A DNA stretch of 64,000 bases from Microbulbifer variabilis. Its GTDB lineage: Bacteria > Pseudomonadota > Gammaproteobacteria > Pseudomonadales > Cellvibrionaceae. Numbering within the stretch: position 1 is the first letter of the stretch; the number at the start of each line of letters is the position of its first letter. The DNA is taken from contig NZ_JAIVKI010000021.1 of assembly GCF_020524905.1 (NCBI RefSeq), forward strand, positions 1-64,000. The letters are read 5' to 3'. Below, one piece after another: positions 37,997 through 48,835 of this stretch. The notes under the pieces were generated by a model, which made no database searches, had not been told where the DNA came from, and saw only the letters and a list, made by a program, of their open reading frames with translations. The translations under genes were made by a program, and so were the position numbers.

Positions 37997-39649
37997 CTAG
38001 CTTGTAGCGCGGAAGTGTCGCGGCCGCAGACCTGAAACAAATAGGGCCAAAAGATAAGCCGAGCCCCCTGCGGCCACTATCACCCCCATGCGCCAAGCGC
38101 GTTCGAACCAGCCCCAAGCGCTCCAGGCCTCCCAGACATGAAGAAGCCCCAACAGCGCAGCAACCATCGCCAAGTTGGCCGCAAACAACCGCAAAAGGTA
38201 ACGCCCCCAGCCGGCCTCAGGCATGTAAACATCATCTCTTCGCAAGCCCTTATACAGCAGCCAGGCGTTGATCGCCGCTTGGCAGGCAGTGGCCAGCGCC
38301 AGCCCCATATGACCGAGCTTAAAATAATGATTCAACGGAATAACAAACAAGAGGCTCAGCACCATCTTGGCTGAAATCGCGATCAAGCCGAAGCGCACCG
38401 GTGTATAGGTATCCTGGCGGGCGAAATAGCCAGGTGCCAACACTTTGATCAACATAAAAGCCAACAGCCCCAGGGCATAGGCCCGCAGGGACCAGGCTGC
38501 CATTTGCATGTCACGTGGCTGCATCTGGCCGTATTGAAAGAGTGTGGTCAACAGCGGCTCGGCCAGTACCACCAGGGCTACCGCCGCGGGCAGGGAGATA
38601 AAAGTAACGCTGCGCAGCGCCCAGTCGAGGGTATGGCGGAAGCGACGCGGATCCCCATCGCTGTGCAGGCGCGACAAGCTTGGCAATATCACCGTGGCCA
38701 CCGCCACACCAAACACTCCCAGCGGCAATTCAGTCAGGCGATCAGAAAAATACAGCCAGGAAACACTGCCGCTGGGCAGAAATGAGGCCAATAGGGTATC
38801 CAGTACCAGACTGATTTGTGTGACTGAGACGCCAAAAATCGCGGGAGCCATCAAACGTAGTATTTTACGAACCCCCGGATGGCTCCAATCCCACTTGGGC
38901 TTTGGCAGCAACCCCTCACGCGCCAAAAAAGGCAACTGGAATAGCAGCTGCACCACGCCAGCGAAAAGCACCCCCCAGGCCAGGGCCAGAATCTCTGGAT
39001 CGAACCAAGCCGTACCCACAGTTGCCGCACCGATCAAAACCAGATTCAGCATGATCGGCGTCAATGCCGGGATAGCAAAGCGATCGAAACTGTTCAGGAT
39101 GGCCCCGGTGAAGCCCGCCAAAGAGATCAGCATCAGGTAGGGGAAAGTAATTTGCAGCATACCGGCGGCAAGATCGAACTTCTCTCTTTCGCTGCCGTCC
39201 CACCACCAGCCAAAAGCAAAAATTCCGGTCACTATTGGCGCGCACAGTACGCCAAATAGAGTAACCAGTAACAGGACACCGCCGAGCGCACCCGCGACCC
39301 GGTCATTCAGTGCTCGCGCTGCGGCAATTCCGCCTTTTTGGCGATACTCCGCAAGAACCGGCACAAAGGCCTGGGCAAAAGCGCCCTCAGCAAACAAGCG
39401 GCGGAAAAAGTTGGGGATTTTGAAGGCCACAAAAAAGGCATCGGCGGCGTCCCCTGCACCGGCAAAGCGCGCCAGTGCCATATCCCGGGCTAGGCCGGCA
39501 ACCCGGGACAACATAGTCGCTGCCCCCACCACCGAGCTGCCGCGCAGGAGTCTGGACGCACCGGATTTTTCGGTGGGTTGGTCTTGGGTGGGGGGCAACT
39601 GGGACAACGCTGTGACTCCTGGATTTGGGCGAGACCTGCTGGCCGGCAA
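37997..39649 (-). CDS. murJ: Lipid II flippase MurJ
   Basis: MOP-superfamily membrane protein (about 14 helices) that flips the peptidoglycan precursor lipid II across the inner membrane. The family segment R-L-F-A-E-G-A-F-A-Q-A-F-V-P-V and the early S-R-V-A-G-L-A-R-D are clear. 550 residues, with a non-conserved ~35-residue hydrophilic N-terminus. The start used is TTG at 39649; a later non-ATG start is possible. It heads the murJ-ribF-ileS-lspA-fkpB-ispH series. In PAO1, as recalled, rpsT is the next gene on the other side; here the pds genes intervene. Confidence 0.95.
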   Translation of the reverse strand: MPASRSRPNPGVTALSQLPPTQDQPTEKSGASRLLRGSSVVGAATMLSRVAGLARDMALARFAGAGDAADAFFVAFKIPNFFRRLFAEGAFAQAFVPVLAEYRQKGGIAAARALNDRVAGALGGVLLLVTLFGVLCAPIVTGIFAFGWWWDGSEREKFDLAAGMLQITFPYLMLISLAGFTGAILNSFDRFAIPALTPIMLNLVLIGAATVGTAWFDPEILALAWGVLFAGVVQLLFQLPFLAREGLLPKPKWDWSHPGVRKILRLMAPAIFGVSVTQISLVLDTLLASFLPSGSVSWLYFSDRLTELPLGVFGVAVATVILPSLSRLHSDGDPRRFRHTLDWALRSVTFISLPAAVALVVLAEPLLTTLFQYGQMQPRDMQMAAWSLRAYALGLLAFMLIKVLAPGYFARQDTYTPVRFGLIAISAKMVLSLLFVIPLNHYFKLGHMGLALATACQAAINAWLLYKGLRRDDVYMPEAGWGRYLLRLFAANLAMVAALLGLLHVWEAWSAWGWFERAWRMGVIVAAGGSAYLLALFVSGLRPRHFRATS

Positions 39650-39783
39650 GTCTACCGCAATTCCACGGAAACCATGGTAGAGATGGGTAACAACGTGCTC
39701 CTACGACCTGGAGCCCGCGAGCCTATACTAGCTGTGAGCTAGTTACGCGTCCCACGGAACCGGTGGCGCGGGGAGAAGACAGG

Positions 39784-39921
39784 ATGACCATTAACGCTTT
39801 GATTATTGCCCTGGTACTGGCGATTGTGCTTTACATTGCGATAATGCGCGGCCCCCGCCCCCAGCGAGTACGTGTCCGTGTAGATTCGCCCCGCGACCGG
39901 CGCTACCACCGCCTGAAATAA
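39784..39921 (+). CDS. 45-residue single-span membrane peptide
   Basis: Small open frame, ATG to TAA, with GGAG eight bases upstream. The product has one hydrophobic helix (residues 5-21, begins M-T-I-N-A-L-I-I-A) followed by a very basic tail rich in Arg and Pro, so it should insert with the tail in the cytoplasm. No family recognised. It lies upstream of and in the same direction as pdsO, separated by 153 bases holding an inverted repeat. Its coding status rests on ribosome site, amphipathic plan and position, so confidence is moderate. Confidence 0.5.
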   Translation: MTINALIIALVLAIVLYIAIMRGPRPQRVRVRVDSPRDRRYHRLK

Positions 39922-39956
39922 CAGGACACGACCGGTTGCCACATTTCGCCACAATT

Positions 39957-39981
39957 GCGCGGTAGTTTGCCACTACTGCGC
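39957..39981. repeat. Near-perfect inverted repeat upstream of pdsO
   Basis: Ten-base arms (39957-39966 and 39972-39981) with one mismatch and a five-base loop, between the small peptide gene and pdsO. No T-run follows, so it is more likely an operator or mRNA structure than a terminator. Confidence 0.45.
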
Positions 39982-40074
39982 CACGCCAGCGCCTCCTTGG
40001 AGCTTTTTAATAGCACTCAAACGGGCCCAATAAACAGCCCACCGAGTAAAAGAAAGCCTCCAAGGAGAGTAGCA

Positions 40075-40761
40075 ATGAAAAAAGCATTACTGGTTGCAAC
40101 CCTGTCTTCCCTGATCGCCTCTGGTACCCAGGCGAGTGAACTTAATGAATCAAAACTGACCCCGGCCAAACAGGCCACGGTCTTTACCACGGCAGCCGTT
40201 GCCGGTGCCGCTGTAGGGGGTCCATTCGGGTTTATCGCCGGTGCTATCGGTGGTGCCTGGCTCGGCGAACAGGTCAAGCAAGCAGAAGAGGCAGATATGC
40301 TGGCAACACAACTGACAGAGAGCCGTGCAGAGCTCAGCAACCTGGCACAGCAACTGGATGCGGCTCGACTGTCCGCGAATGACGCCAGCCAAGTGGCACT
40401 GGATTCACTGCAATTCCAGATGTTATTCACCACTGGAGAAGATGAGCTTCAGGCCACCCAGCTTCAGCAGCTGAATGCCATGGCAGACTTTCTGAAGCGC
40501 CATCCACACCTGCAGATTCATCTTGAAGGACATGCGGACCCAAGGGGCAGCGACGGTTACAACAACGTGCTGTCTGACCAGCGCGCCTTGAGTGTTGAGC
40601 AGGCGTTGGTCTCCCTGGGCATCGATGCCTCTCGAATCAGTCGTCGCGCCATGGGCTCCACCTACTCCCAGGCACCCAAAGGGGATGTCGACGCCTACGC
40701 CATGGAGCGTCGTGTAGATATCCGCTTCTCTCTGCCTGAGGCCATGGCCGGGCGCTTCTAA
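40075..40761 (+). CDS. pdsO: Sortase-system OmpA-like protein PdsO
   Basis: OmpA-family envelope protein matching the PdsO type of the proteobacterial dedicated sortase system (family recalled, not searched). Signal peptide 1-20 (ending Thr-Gln-Ala), then a glycine-zipper stretch at about 40-64 (A-V-A-G-A-A-V-G-G and A-I-G-G-A-W-L-G), a short coiled coil, and a C-terminal OmpA-like peptidoglycan-binding domain with H-L-E-G-H-A-D-P-R-G. The start at 40075 has AAGGAG seven bases upstream; the longer frame to 39955 is not used. A terminator (40903-40927) follows, then the cognate-type regulator and kinase genes. The sortase and its LPxTG target, normally alongside, are absent. Confidence 0.82.
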   Translation: MKKALLVATLSSLIASGTQASELNESKLTPAKQATVFTTAAVAGAAVGGPFGFIAGAIGGAWLGEQVKQAEEADMLATQLTESRAELSNLAQQLDAARLSANDASQVALDSLQFQMLFTTGEDELQATQLQQLNAMADFLKRHPHLQIHLEGHADPRGSDGYNNVLSDQRALSVEQALVSLGIDASRISRRAMGSTYSQAPKGDVDAYAMERRVDIRFSLPEAMAGRF

Positions 40762-40902
40762 AGACCGCCAAGCCCCACGGCAAAGCGCCGCGATGGACTA
40801 CAAACCCTCGCGGCTGCGCAAGGCGACTTCAAATCGCTGTTGGACCTGTAGGCGGATTACAAATACGCCAAAACTCTCCCCCTGAAAGAAACCCTGTTGC
40901 TT

Positions 40903-40927
40903 GCGGGCCATTTGCGCCCGCCTTTTT
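40903..40927 (+). terminator. Terminator after pdsO
   Basis: Hairpin with GCGGGC/GCCCGC arms (40903-40908 / 40916-40921) and a seven-base loop, followed by CTTTTTG. It separates pdsO from the two-component genes, which then need their own promoter. TTGCCA (40926-40931) and CATGAT (40950-40955), 18 bases apart, are a weak candidate. Confidence 0.7.
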
Positions 40928-40988
40928 GCCAATAAGCAGCGATTTCGTGCATGATTCTCCGCCACAAAGGAAGCAGCCGGAATCAACC

Positions 40989-41678
40989 ATGAGTGCAACA
41001 ATCGCTATTGTCGAAGACGAGCGCGCCATCGCCGAAAACTACCGCGATGCACTGCGCCGCAGTGGTTATCGAGTCGATCTCTACAGCGCGAGGATTGAGG
41101 CCATGGAGGCTTTTCGCCAGCGACTGCCAGATCTTGCGGTTATCGACGTCGGGCTCGGTAGCGAAGTAGAAGGCGGCTTTGAGTTGTGCAGGGAATTGCG
41201 CGCCATGGCCCCCAGCTTGCCAATTCTGTTCCTCACAGCCAGAGATTCCGAGCTGGATATTATTTCCGGCCTGCGCCTCGGCGCTGACGATTACCTCACC
41301 AAGGATATCTCCCTGCCCCATATGCAGGCCCGTATCAATGCGCTACTGCGCCGGGTCAGCGTACTGCGCGATCAGGGCAATGAAGGAGAAAGCCTGACCC
41401 AGGGTAAGCTGGAACTGGATATCTCCCGATTGCACTGCCACTGGAACGGGTTGGCAGTGGACCTCACTGTCACGGAATTCTGGATAGTCCACGCTCTGGC
41501 TAAGCGCCCAGGACATGTGAAATCCCGCAGCCAGTTAATGGAGGCTGCGAGGGTGGTTTTGGACGACAACACCATTACTTCCCATGTAAAGCGGATCCGC
41601 AAAAAATTTCAGGCCCTGGATAGTGAATTTAACGCTATAGGCACAGCCTATGGCATGGGGTATCGCTGGCAAATTTGA
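40989..41678 (+). CDS. pdsR: Dedicated sortase system response regulator (PdsR type)
   Basis: OmpR-class regulator. The receiver domain shows I-V-E-D-E near residue 7 and the phospho-acceptor Asp53 in V-I-D-V-G-L-G. The segment S-G-L-R-L-G-A-D-D-Y-L-T-K-D-I-S-L-P and the C-terminal winged helix (L-T-V-T-E-F-W-I-V-H-A-L-A-K) match what I recall of the sortase-system regulator family. 229 residues. The ATG at 40989 is preferred, leaving out a short upstream extension. It lies 49 bases before the kinase gene, so the two form an operon. Target genes are unknown; pdsO is the nearest candidate. Confidence 0.85.
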   Translation: MSATIAIVEDERAIAENYRDALRRSGYRVDLYSARIEAMEAFRQRLPDLAVIDVGLGSEVEGGFELCRELRAMAPSLPILFLTARDSELDIISGLRLGADDYLTKDISLPHMQARINALLRRVSVLRDQGNEGESLTQGKLELDISRLHCHWNGLAVDLTVTEFWIVHALAKRPGHVKSRSQLMEAARVVLDDNTITSHVKRIRKKFQALDSEFNAIGTAYGMGYRWQI

Positions 41679-41727
41679 TGGCCCTGGCTGCATACAAGCC
41701 GGCCCACAGAATTTCGAGAACTCATAC

Positions 41728-43761
41728 ATGAAACTTCGCCGTCAACTCCTGTTGGTGAGTCTTGTGGCGCTGGCCCTGCCCTGGGCGGGCTGCCAATACC
41801 TCCGTCAGGTGGATGCGGCACTGGCGCAGGGCCAATTACAGGCCCTCGAGGCCACAGCTGCGGCGATTGCCGCGCGCCTGGCCAGCGCCCCACAGCTCAT
41901 TGCTCCAGACCCCGCACGCCACGCACGGCCGCCGGGCAGCCAACTCTACCTCAATCCACTTTCCCACCCTCCGGTCGTGGATGGCTACGGAGATGACTGG
42001 CGCCCCTGGGAGTTCGCACCTCGGGAACTACTCAATGAGCAGCTCATGCCCCAGGCGCAAATCACCCTCGGCCAGTTTGAGGATCAGATTTACCTGCTGC
42101 TAACCGTGAGTGATGAGACCCCCGCCTACCGAGACCCTCGCACAAATCTGCTCGCGGGTGGGGATACTGTCGAACTGTTTACCAACGGGCGCCATTACTT
42201 GTTACCGGTGGCGAGCCGGGGCCCGGTCGAGGCTTTGTGGCACAACCCACGCGAAGGTGATTACCAACGCGAGTTGCGCCTGAGGGGACGTTGGACCACC
42301 TCACCCAAAGGGTATCAACTAGAACTCTCCCTTCCCTATGCGCTCACTGGTGGCGGCCTATCCATTCGAGTACAGGATCGCACCAACAGCAACGGGACGC
42401 CACCAATCCATAGCGCCAGCACCCTTCCCGCCGATGGCCAACCGGGGCGTTTAGTTGCCCCGCTGCCTGAACTACAGAAAGAACTCGATCACTTTGCCCG
42501 CCCAGGCCTGCGCCTGGCCGTCGTAGATAGCGAGGGATTCCTGCTTGCCAGTAATGGCCAACCACAAGAGGTTGATGAGGAGGAGAGCGCACCCCGGCCC
42601 TGGCTGCGCAGCTGGATTTACCGCAAGTTACTTGCCCGAGAAGAACTACCAAAACTGCCCGAGGATGACCTGCCGCTCAGCAGCGGTATAGGACGTGATA
42701 CGGCAGAGCAGTGGTTTGGCGGGCCACTGCAGTCGCGTATAGGCGCAGTCAGTGTGCCCGTGATCACCCGAGCCGATGAAGTCATAGAGAGACCACTAAT
42801 GGGGCGGGTTCTCATACTGCAATCCGCCGAGGCCATGCAATCGGTAACCGAGGGCGCCGCGCACCGGCTGTGGCTAATTAGCTGTGCGGCCGCGGCAACC
42901 GCACTGCTGTTTTTACTTGGCTACGCTAGCTGGCTGTCGTGGCGTATTCGCAAACTGCACCGCGCCGCGCGCAATGCAGTTGACAGTAACGGCAAATTGC
43001 GCGGCGACTTCCCCCGCTCCTCCGCCAGCGATGAACTGGGCGCACTCAACCGCGCCTTTGCCAGCCTTCTGGGAGAGCTAGACCAGTATCACCAATACTT
43101 ACGCACCCTTGCCAGTAAGTTGTCCCACGAGCTGCGCACGCCTCTCGCGGTGGTGCGCTCCTCCCTCGACAATCTCTCCGCAGGCGAACTGGATGAAGAT
43201 AGCCGTCGGTATGCCGAACGTGCGATGGATGGCAGCGCCCGCCTATCCGGAATCCTCAACAGCCTCTCTGCAGCCAGCAACCTGGAAACCAGCATTCACC
43301 AGGCAGAGCGTGAGAGCTTTGATCTGGCAGATCTGCTGGAAGTCATGGTGCAGTGCTACAGCGACGCCCATCCCCACCACCTTTTTTCACTGAAAAAACC
43401 CGATGGCGAGCTTCGCTGCGAGGGGGCACCTGAGCTATTGGCGCAGCTTTTAGACAAGCTGGTGGACAATGCCTGCAGCTTCGCCCCAGAGGGCAGTGAG
43501 ATCCAGCTTTTAGCCCGCAATGAAAAGGGCGGCTACCTAATCAGTGTGAGTAACGATGGCCCTTTGTTACCCAGTGGCTATGCACACAAGCTGTTCGATT
43601 CACTGGTATCGGTGCGCAAGGAAGGCGACAACGCTGGGCATTTGGGCCTTGGGCTCCATATCGCCAAATTGATTGCTGATTTTCACCAGGGCCACCTGGA
43701 GGCTCGAAATCGTGTTGATAATAGCGGTGTGGAGATCAGCCTGAAGCTGCCGAGCCGCTAA
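41728..43761 (+). CDS. pdsS: Dedicated sortase system histidine kinase (PdsS type)
   Basis: Membrane sensor kinase, 677 residues. Two membrane helices (about 7-22 and 381-404) enclose a large periplasmic domain whose first half ([11 protein letters not shown] near residue 80) resembles a family 9 carbohydrate-binding fold, as in the sortase-system kinase family. A HAMP-like linker, dimerisation domain (L-S-H-E-L-R-T-P-L, His near 467) and ATPase domain (D-N-A-C, G-L-G-L-H-I) complete it. The ATG at 41728 is chosen; a longer frame overlaps pdsR. Its ribosome site is weak. The ligand is unknown; the fold suggests a glycan or cell-wall fragment, which is inference. Confidence 0.85.
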   Translation: MKLRRQLLLVSLVALALPWAGCQYLRQVDAALAQGQLQALEATAAAIAARLASAPQLIAPDPARHARPPGSQLYLNPLSHPPVVDGYGDDWRPWEFAPRELLNEQLMPQAQITLGQFEDQIYLLLTVSDETPAYRDPRTNLLAGGDTVELFTNGRHYLLPVASRGPVEALWHNPREGDYQRELRLRGRWTTSPKGYQLELSLPYALTGGGLSIRVQDRTNSNGTPPIHSASTLPADGQPGRLVAPLPELQKELDHFARPGLRLAVVDSEGFLLASNGQPQEVDEEESAPRPWLRSWIYRKLLAREELPKLPEDDLPLSSGIGRDTAEQWFGGPLQSRIGAVSVPVITRADEVIERPLMGRVLILQSAEAMQSVTEGAAHRLWLISCAAAATALLFLLGYASWLSWRIRKLHRAARNAVDSNGKLRGDFPRSSASDELGALNRAFASLLGELDQYHQYLRTLASKLSHELRTPLAVVRSSLDNLSAGELDEDSRRYAERAMDGSARLSGILNSLSAASNLETSIHQAERESFDLADLLEVMVQCYSDAHPHHLFSLKKPDGELRCEGAPELLAQLLDKLVDNACSFAPEGSEIQLLARNEKGGYLISVSNDGPLLPSGYAHKLFDSLVSVRKEGDNAGHLGLGLHIAKLIADFHQGHLEARNRVDNSGVEISLKLPSR

Positions 43762-43808
43762 CTACACACATGTATTGAAGGTAAAGCGCAAGGCGTCTAC
43801 GCAGATGG

Positions 43809-43836
43809 TTGACAAACAACCAGCTGTGGGGATAAT
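43809..43836 (+). promoter_or_regulatory. Strong sigma-70 promoter of rpsT
   Basis: TTGACA (43809-43814) and GATAAT (43831-43836) are 16 bases apart, with a G/C-rich discriminator GTCGCGTCCC as in growth-rate-controlled ribosomal promoters. The rpsT start lies about 68 bases downstream of the -10. Confidence 0.75.
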
Positions 43837-43903
43837 GTCGCGTCCCGATCGGGCCCCAGGGCCTGTTAGTTACAGATTTATAGATTCCAGACAGGAGCAA
43901 CCG

Positions 43904-44170
43904 GTGGCCAACTCACCTCAAGCGAAGAAACGCGCGCGCCAAAACGACAAGCGCCGCAAGCACAACGCCAGTCTGCGCTCCATGGTGCGCACCTACATCA
44001 AGAAGGTAGTTGCGGCCATCGATGCCGGCGATGCGGAAAAAGCAAAAACTGCATACGCAGAAGCGGTTCCCGTTATTGACCGCATGGCAGACAAAGGCAT
44101 TATTCACAAGAATAAAGCCGCTCGTCACAAGAGCCGCCTGAACGCTCAGGTTAAAGCTCTGGCCGCCTAA
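43904..44170 (+). CDS. rpsT: 30S ribosomal protein S20
   Basis: Small basic primary 16S-binding protein of the 30S subunit. The start is GTG at 43904 ([11 protein letters not shown]), six bases after AGGAG, which gives the standard 88 residues; the long upstream frame is not coding. E. coli rpsT also has a non-AUG (UUG) start, tied to autogenous control of translation, so the GTG here may matter in the same way. It is monocistronic, ended by a strong terminator. Confidence 0.97.
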   Translation: MANSPQAKKRARQNDKRRKHNASLRSMVRTYIKKVVAAIDAGDAEKAKTAYAEAVPVIDRMADKGIIHKNKAARHKSRLNAQVKALAA

Positions 44171-44191
44171 CTCTAATTAGGCAGCAGACAC

Positions 44192-44219
44192 AAAAAACCC
44201 CGCAATGCGGGGTTTTTTT
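44192..44219. terminator. Bidirectional terminator between rpsT and proB
   Basis: CCCCGC/GCGGGG stem with a three-base loop flanked by runs of A on the left and T on the right. It serves convergent rpsT and proB. Confidence 0.93.
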
Positions 44220-44242
44220 ATGCTCGTAAATTGGCCTGACTA

Positions 44243-45379
44243 CTAGAGCAAGATAAGGTTATCCCGGTGTATCAGCTCGTCGTCATCACGATAGCCGAGC
44301 AGGTCGACGAAGCGCTCCGATGACTGACCGAGAATCCTGGCGCTCTCGCTGCTGTCATAATTCACCAAACCTCGAGCGACCTCTTGTCCCGCACTATTAC
44401 GGCAAGAAACCAAATCTCCCCGGTGAAAGCGACCCTGCACCTCAGTCACTCCAACGGATAGCAGGCTTTTGCCGCCATCGCGCAACGCCTTCTCAGCACC
44501 ACTATCGAGAGTGAGACTGCCGCGGACCTGCAGCTGCCCGGCAAGCCAGCGTTTGCGCGCAGCCAGGGGGCCCGCCTCAGGCAGCAGGAGAGTACCCAAG
44601 GCCTCCCCCTTCCATACCCGTGTTACGACTCCCTCTCTGGCACCTCCTGCAATCACGGTGCAGGCTCCAGAGCGAGCTGCCAATTGCGCTGCGCGCACCT
44701 TGGTGGTCATACCACCGCGCCCGAGACCACTGCGAGAGTCCCCCGCCATTCCCAGCAGCCTGGAGTCCAGCGCCGACGCCTCGCCAATCAGCTCCGCATC
44801 GGGATTATCACGTGGATCCTCGGTAAAGAGACCGTCGGCATCGGTCAAAATGAGTAGGGTATCTGCCTCAACAAGGTTTGCCACCAGCGCCGCCAGGGTA
44901 TCGTTATCCCCAAAACGGATTTCATCGGTTACGACCGTATCGTTTTCATTAACAATCGGCACAGCCCCCAGAGAGAGCAGGGTTCGCAATGTGCTGCGCG
45001 CATTGAGGTAGCGGGTGCGATTTGAGAGATCATCGTGATCCAACAAAATCTGAGCGCTGCGGATATCGAAGTCACCAAAGGCCTGCTCATAAACCTGCAC
45101 CAGATGGCTCTGTCCCACCGCTGCCGCGGCCTGCAGCTGGTGTATCGACTCGGGCCTGCGATGCCAGCCGAGGCGATCCATACCTGCGGCAACTGCCCCT
45201 GAAGAAACCAACACCACTTCAACGCCCTGCTGGCGCAATTCGGCAATCTGCGCCACCCAGGCGGAAATGGCTACACTATTGACGCCACGGCCGTTATCGG
45301 TAAGCAAGGCACTGCCGATCTTCACCACCCAACGCCGACCCTTAGAAAGCCCTCCGCGGGACATTGATACGGAGCCCAT
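44243..45379 (-). CDS. proB: Glutamate 5-kinase
   Basis: First step of proline synthesis: phosphorylates glutamate to the labile acyl phosphate used by ProA. An amino-acid kinase domain (K-I-G-S-A-L-L near residue 20; G-G-M-T-T-K near 223) is followed by a C-terminal PUA domain from about 285, as in E. coli. Proline feedback is expected through the kinase domain. The start is uncertain between 45379 (a very close G-rich ribosome site) and 45364. It lies downstream of obgE. proA is not in the window. Confidence 0.95.
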   Translation of the reverse strand: MGSVSMSRGGLSKGRRWVVKIGSALLTDNGRGVNSVAISAWVAQIAELRQQGVEVVLVSSGAVAAGMDRLGWHRRPESIHQLQAAAAVGQSHLVQVYEQAFGDFDIRSAQILLDHDDLSNRTRYLNARSTLRTLLSLGAVPIVNENDTVVTDEIRFGDNDTLAALVANLVEADTLLILTDADGLFTEDPRDNPDAELIGEASALDSRLLGMAGDSRSGLGRGGMTTKVRAAQLAARSGACTVIAGGAREGVVTRVWKGEALGTLLLPEAGPLAARKRWLAGQLQVRGSLTLDSGAEKALRDGGKSLLSVGVTEVQGRFHRGDLVSCRNSAGQEVARGLVNYDSSESARILGQSSERFVDLLGYRDDDELIHRDNLILL

Positions 45380-45500
45380 ACTCCCCCCTGGACACCGGCC
45401 CCTCGGGGGCCTATCAAATGATCATTTTATTGCCGATAAAGACCGGGAGCCGACTGATATTCGGCACGGCGGCAATGGCTTGCCGCCGGTAGGATACAAT

Positions 45501-46733
<1,233 letters not shown>

Positions 46734-46853
46734 TCATCTGGTGCGCACATATTCGCACCTACCTTCATATTCATCATACCAGCCAACAAGCCGCCCCTCG
46801 CAGGCACCTGCCACCCCAGCTTCCCGCCACTGTATTATCGGGACTTTTCCAAC

Positions 46854-46882
46854 AAAAAAGCCCCGCGATAGCGGGGCTTTTT
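46854..46882 (-). terminator. Terminator after rpmA
   Basis: Seven-base-pair GC-rich stem (46860-46866 / 46871-46877) with a GATA loop, flanked by A and T runs. On the minus strand it ends the rplU-rpmA transcript before obgE. Confidence 0.92.
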
Positions 46883-46905
46883 ATGAAGCTAGGGCTTGTA
46901 ACCGC

Positions 46906-47163
46906 TTAAGCTGTTTCGATAGAAACGAATTTGCGGTTGTTGGGGCCTTTAACTTCAAATTTCACAACGCCGTCCGCGGTGGCGAACAGGGTGTGGTCTT
47001 TGCCCATACCAACGTTAACACCGGCGTGGAACTTGGTGCCACGCTGACGAACGATGATGCTGCCTGCTGCTACAGACTGGCCGCCAAAGCGCTTCACGCC
47101 CAGGCGTTTACTCTCGGAATCGCGACCATTTCGCGTACTACCGCCAGCTTTCTTGTGTGCCAT
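46906..47163 (-). CDS. rpmA: 50S ribosomal protein L27
   Basis: Ribosomal protein whose N-terminus reaches the peptidyl-transferase centre. It begins [13 protein letters not shown], the standard form without the cleaved leader of Firmicutes. 85 residues. GAGGAG lies nine bases before the ATG. It is cotranscribed with rplU, 17 bases after it. Confidence 0.98.
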   Translation of the reverse strand: MAHKKAGGSTRNGRDSESKRLGVKRFGGQSVAAGSIIVRQRGTKFHAGVNVGMGKDHTLFATADGVVKFEVKGPNNRKFVSIETA

Positions 47164-47180
47164 GAGTCGTTACTCCTCTC

Positions 47181-47492
47181 TTATGCCTTGATGCCAGTGA
47201 TTTTAACTTCGGTGTACCACTGACGGTGGCCCTGGCGCTTCATGGAGTGCTTACGACGACGGAACTTGATGATTCTCACCTTCTCGCCGCGGCCGTGGCT
47301 TACCACTTCAGCAGATACTTTAGCGCCGTCTACAACGGGAGCGCCGATGTTGATTGTGTCGCCATCAACGACCATCAGCACTTTATCGAAATCAATGGTT
47401 TCGCCAGTAGCTACTTCCAGCTTTTCCAGGCGAAGTACTTCACCTTCTTCTACACGGTGTTGCTTGCCACCGCTCTCAATAACAGCGTACAT
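47181..47492 (-). CDS. rplU: 50S ribosomal protein L21
   Basis: Ribosomal protein of the large subunit that binds 23S rRNA. It begins [11 protein letters not shown], the family start, at 47492 with GGAG nine bases upstream; the longer frame to 47519 is rejected. 103 residues. It is the first gene of rplU-rpmA and divergent from ispB, an arrangement conserved in E. coli and Pseudomonas. Confidence 0.97.
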   Translation of the reverse strand: MYAVIESGGKQHRVEEGEVLRLEKLEVATGETIDFDKVLMVVDGDTINIGAPVVDGAKVSAEVVSHGRGEKVRIIKFRRRKHSMKRQGHRQWYTEVKITGIKA

Positions 47493-47739
47493 ATTTCTAT
47501 GCTCCGGTATGGACGACACGAAGCAGCGGGAGGACTATCGAGTCACTGCTCCGCATTTCGGGAGCTTGCGCCGTGTTGTTTAACATCTATTTCGCCGGCG
47601 GCGTCATCGACTCTAAAGCCGAGGAGCCCGCAATCGACGGGGCGCAGATTCTAATCAATTCGCCGGGTTGATACAATAGCGACCCTCCGCCGTCCGAGCC
47701 TTCGGTGGCGCTTGTCTAGTCGTATTAAGGAACACTTAA

Positions 47740-48702
47740 ATGCTGCCTTTTCACCGGGTCGCCGCCGAAGACTTTGCCGCGGTCAACCAGCGTATTCTCG
47801 ACCAACTGCACTCGGATGTCCCCCTGGTGGAAAATATAGGCCACTATCTGGTCGAGGCCGGCGGCAAGCGCCTGCGCCCGCTATTGGTACTATTGTGCGC
47901 CAGAGCCTGTAACTACGGGGGTGAGCGCCATATTGATCTAGCCACCATTATCGAATTTATCCATACCGCTACCTTATTGCATGATGATGTGGTGGACACC
48001 TCCGATATGCGCCGCGGCCGCCTCACCGCCAACGCAAAGTGGGGCAATGCGCCCAGTGTCCTGGTGGGAGACTTCCTCTACTCCCGCGCTTTCCAGATGA
48101 TGATTGCCCTGCAGGACATGCGCATCATGGCACTCCTCTCCGACACCACCAACACCATTGCCGAAGGCGAAGTACAACAGCTGGTGAACGCAGGCGACCC
48201 AGAAGTCAGCGAGGAAAACTATTTCGGTGTAATTTACAAAAAGACTGGAGCGCTATTTGAAGCGGCCTGCGAGACCGCCGCCGTTTTGGCCGACTGTTCC
48301 ACCGAGGAGCAAAACGCCCTAAAACTGTATGGTCGCCATTTGGGCCTCGCATTCCAGCTGGTGGATGACGCCCTGGATTACCGCGGCAACCCGGAAGAGC
48401 TAGGCAAGAACGTCGGCGACGATCTGGCGGAGGGCAAGCCCACGCTTCCTCTTATTTACACTATGGCCAATGGCAACAGTAGCCAGGCGACCCTAGTAAG
48501 GGAGGCCATTGAACAGCGCAGCGCGGCAAAATTGGTGGAAATTGTCGAGGCTATTGAGGCTTGCGGAGCACTGGATTACACCATGGAGCGGGCCCGGACT
48601 GCCGTAGAGGATGCCAAAGCTCAGCTGGATTTCCTACCCGAGAGCGATCAAAAAACCGCGCTACAACAATTAGCCAGTTTCGCCGTAGAGAGAAATGTCT
48701 AA
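47740..48702 (+). CDS. ispB: Octaprenyl/polyprenyl diphosphate synthase
   Basis: Trans-prenyltransferase that builds the quinone side chain (C40 to C45) from FPP and IPP. The first aspartate motif D-D-V-V-D lies at 82-86 and the second, D-D-A-L-D, near 210; G-G-K-R-L-R-P lies near 41-47. 320 residues. Divergent from rplU. A TACAAT box at 47672-47677 may be its -10, with a poor -35. A terminator follows. Confidence 0.95.
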   Translation: MLPFHRVAAEDFAAVNQRILDQLHSDVPLVENIGHYLVEAGGKRLRPLLVLLCARACNYGGERHIDLATIIEFIHTATLLHDDVVDTSDMRRGRLTANAKWGNAPSVLVGDFLYSRAFQMMIALQDMRIMALLSDTTNTIAEGEVQQLVNAGDPEVSEENYFGVIYKKTGALFEAACETAAVLADCSTEEQNALKLYGRHLGLAFQLVDDALDYRGNPEELGKNVGDDLAEGKPTLPLIYTMANGNSSQATLVREAIEQRSAAKLVEIVEAIEACGALDYTMERARTAVEDAKAQLDFLPESDQKTALQQLASFAVERNV

Positions 48703-48760
48703 CAATCTCGGAGCATTGCCCTAGACACGAGAAGATCAGATATCTCGAGCCAGCCTCACA

Positions 48761-48787
48761 AAAAAGCCCCATAAAATGGGGCTTTTT
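48761..48787. terminator. Bidirectional terminator between ispB and cpsG
   Basis: Stem AGCCCCA/TGGGGCT (48765-48771 / 48777-48783) with a five-base loop, A-run before and T-run after. It lies between convergent genes. Confidence 0.9.
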
Positions 48788-48835
48788 CCTTTCAAGGCAG
48801 CAGCTCTTAAAATCTATCTAGAGATGAGCTGGATA

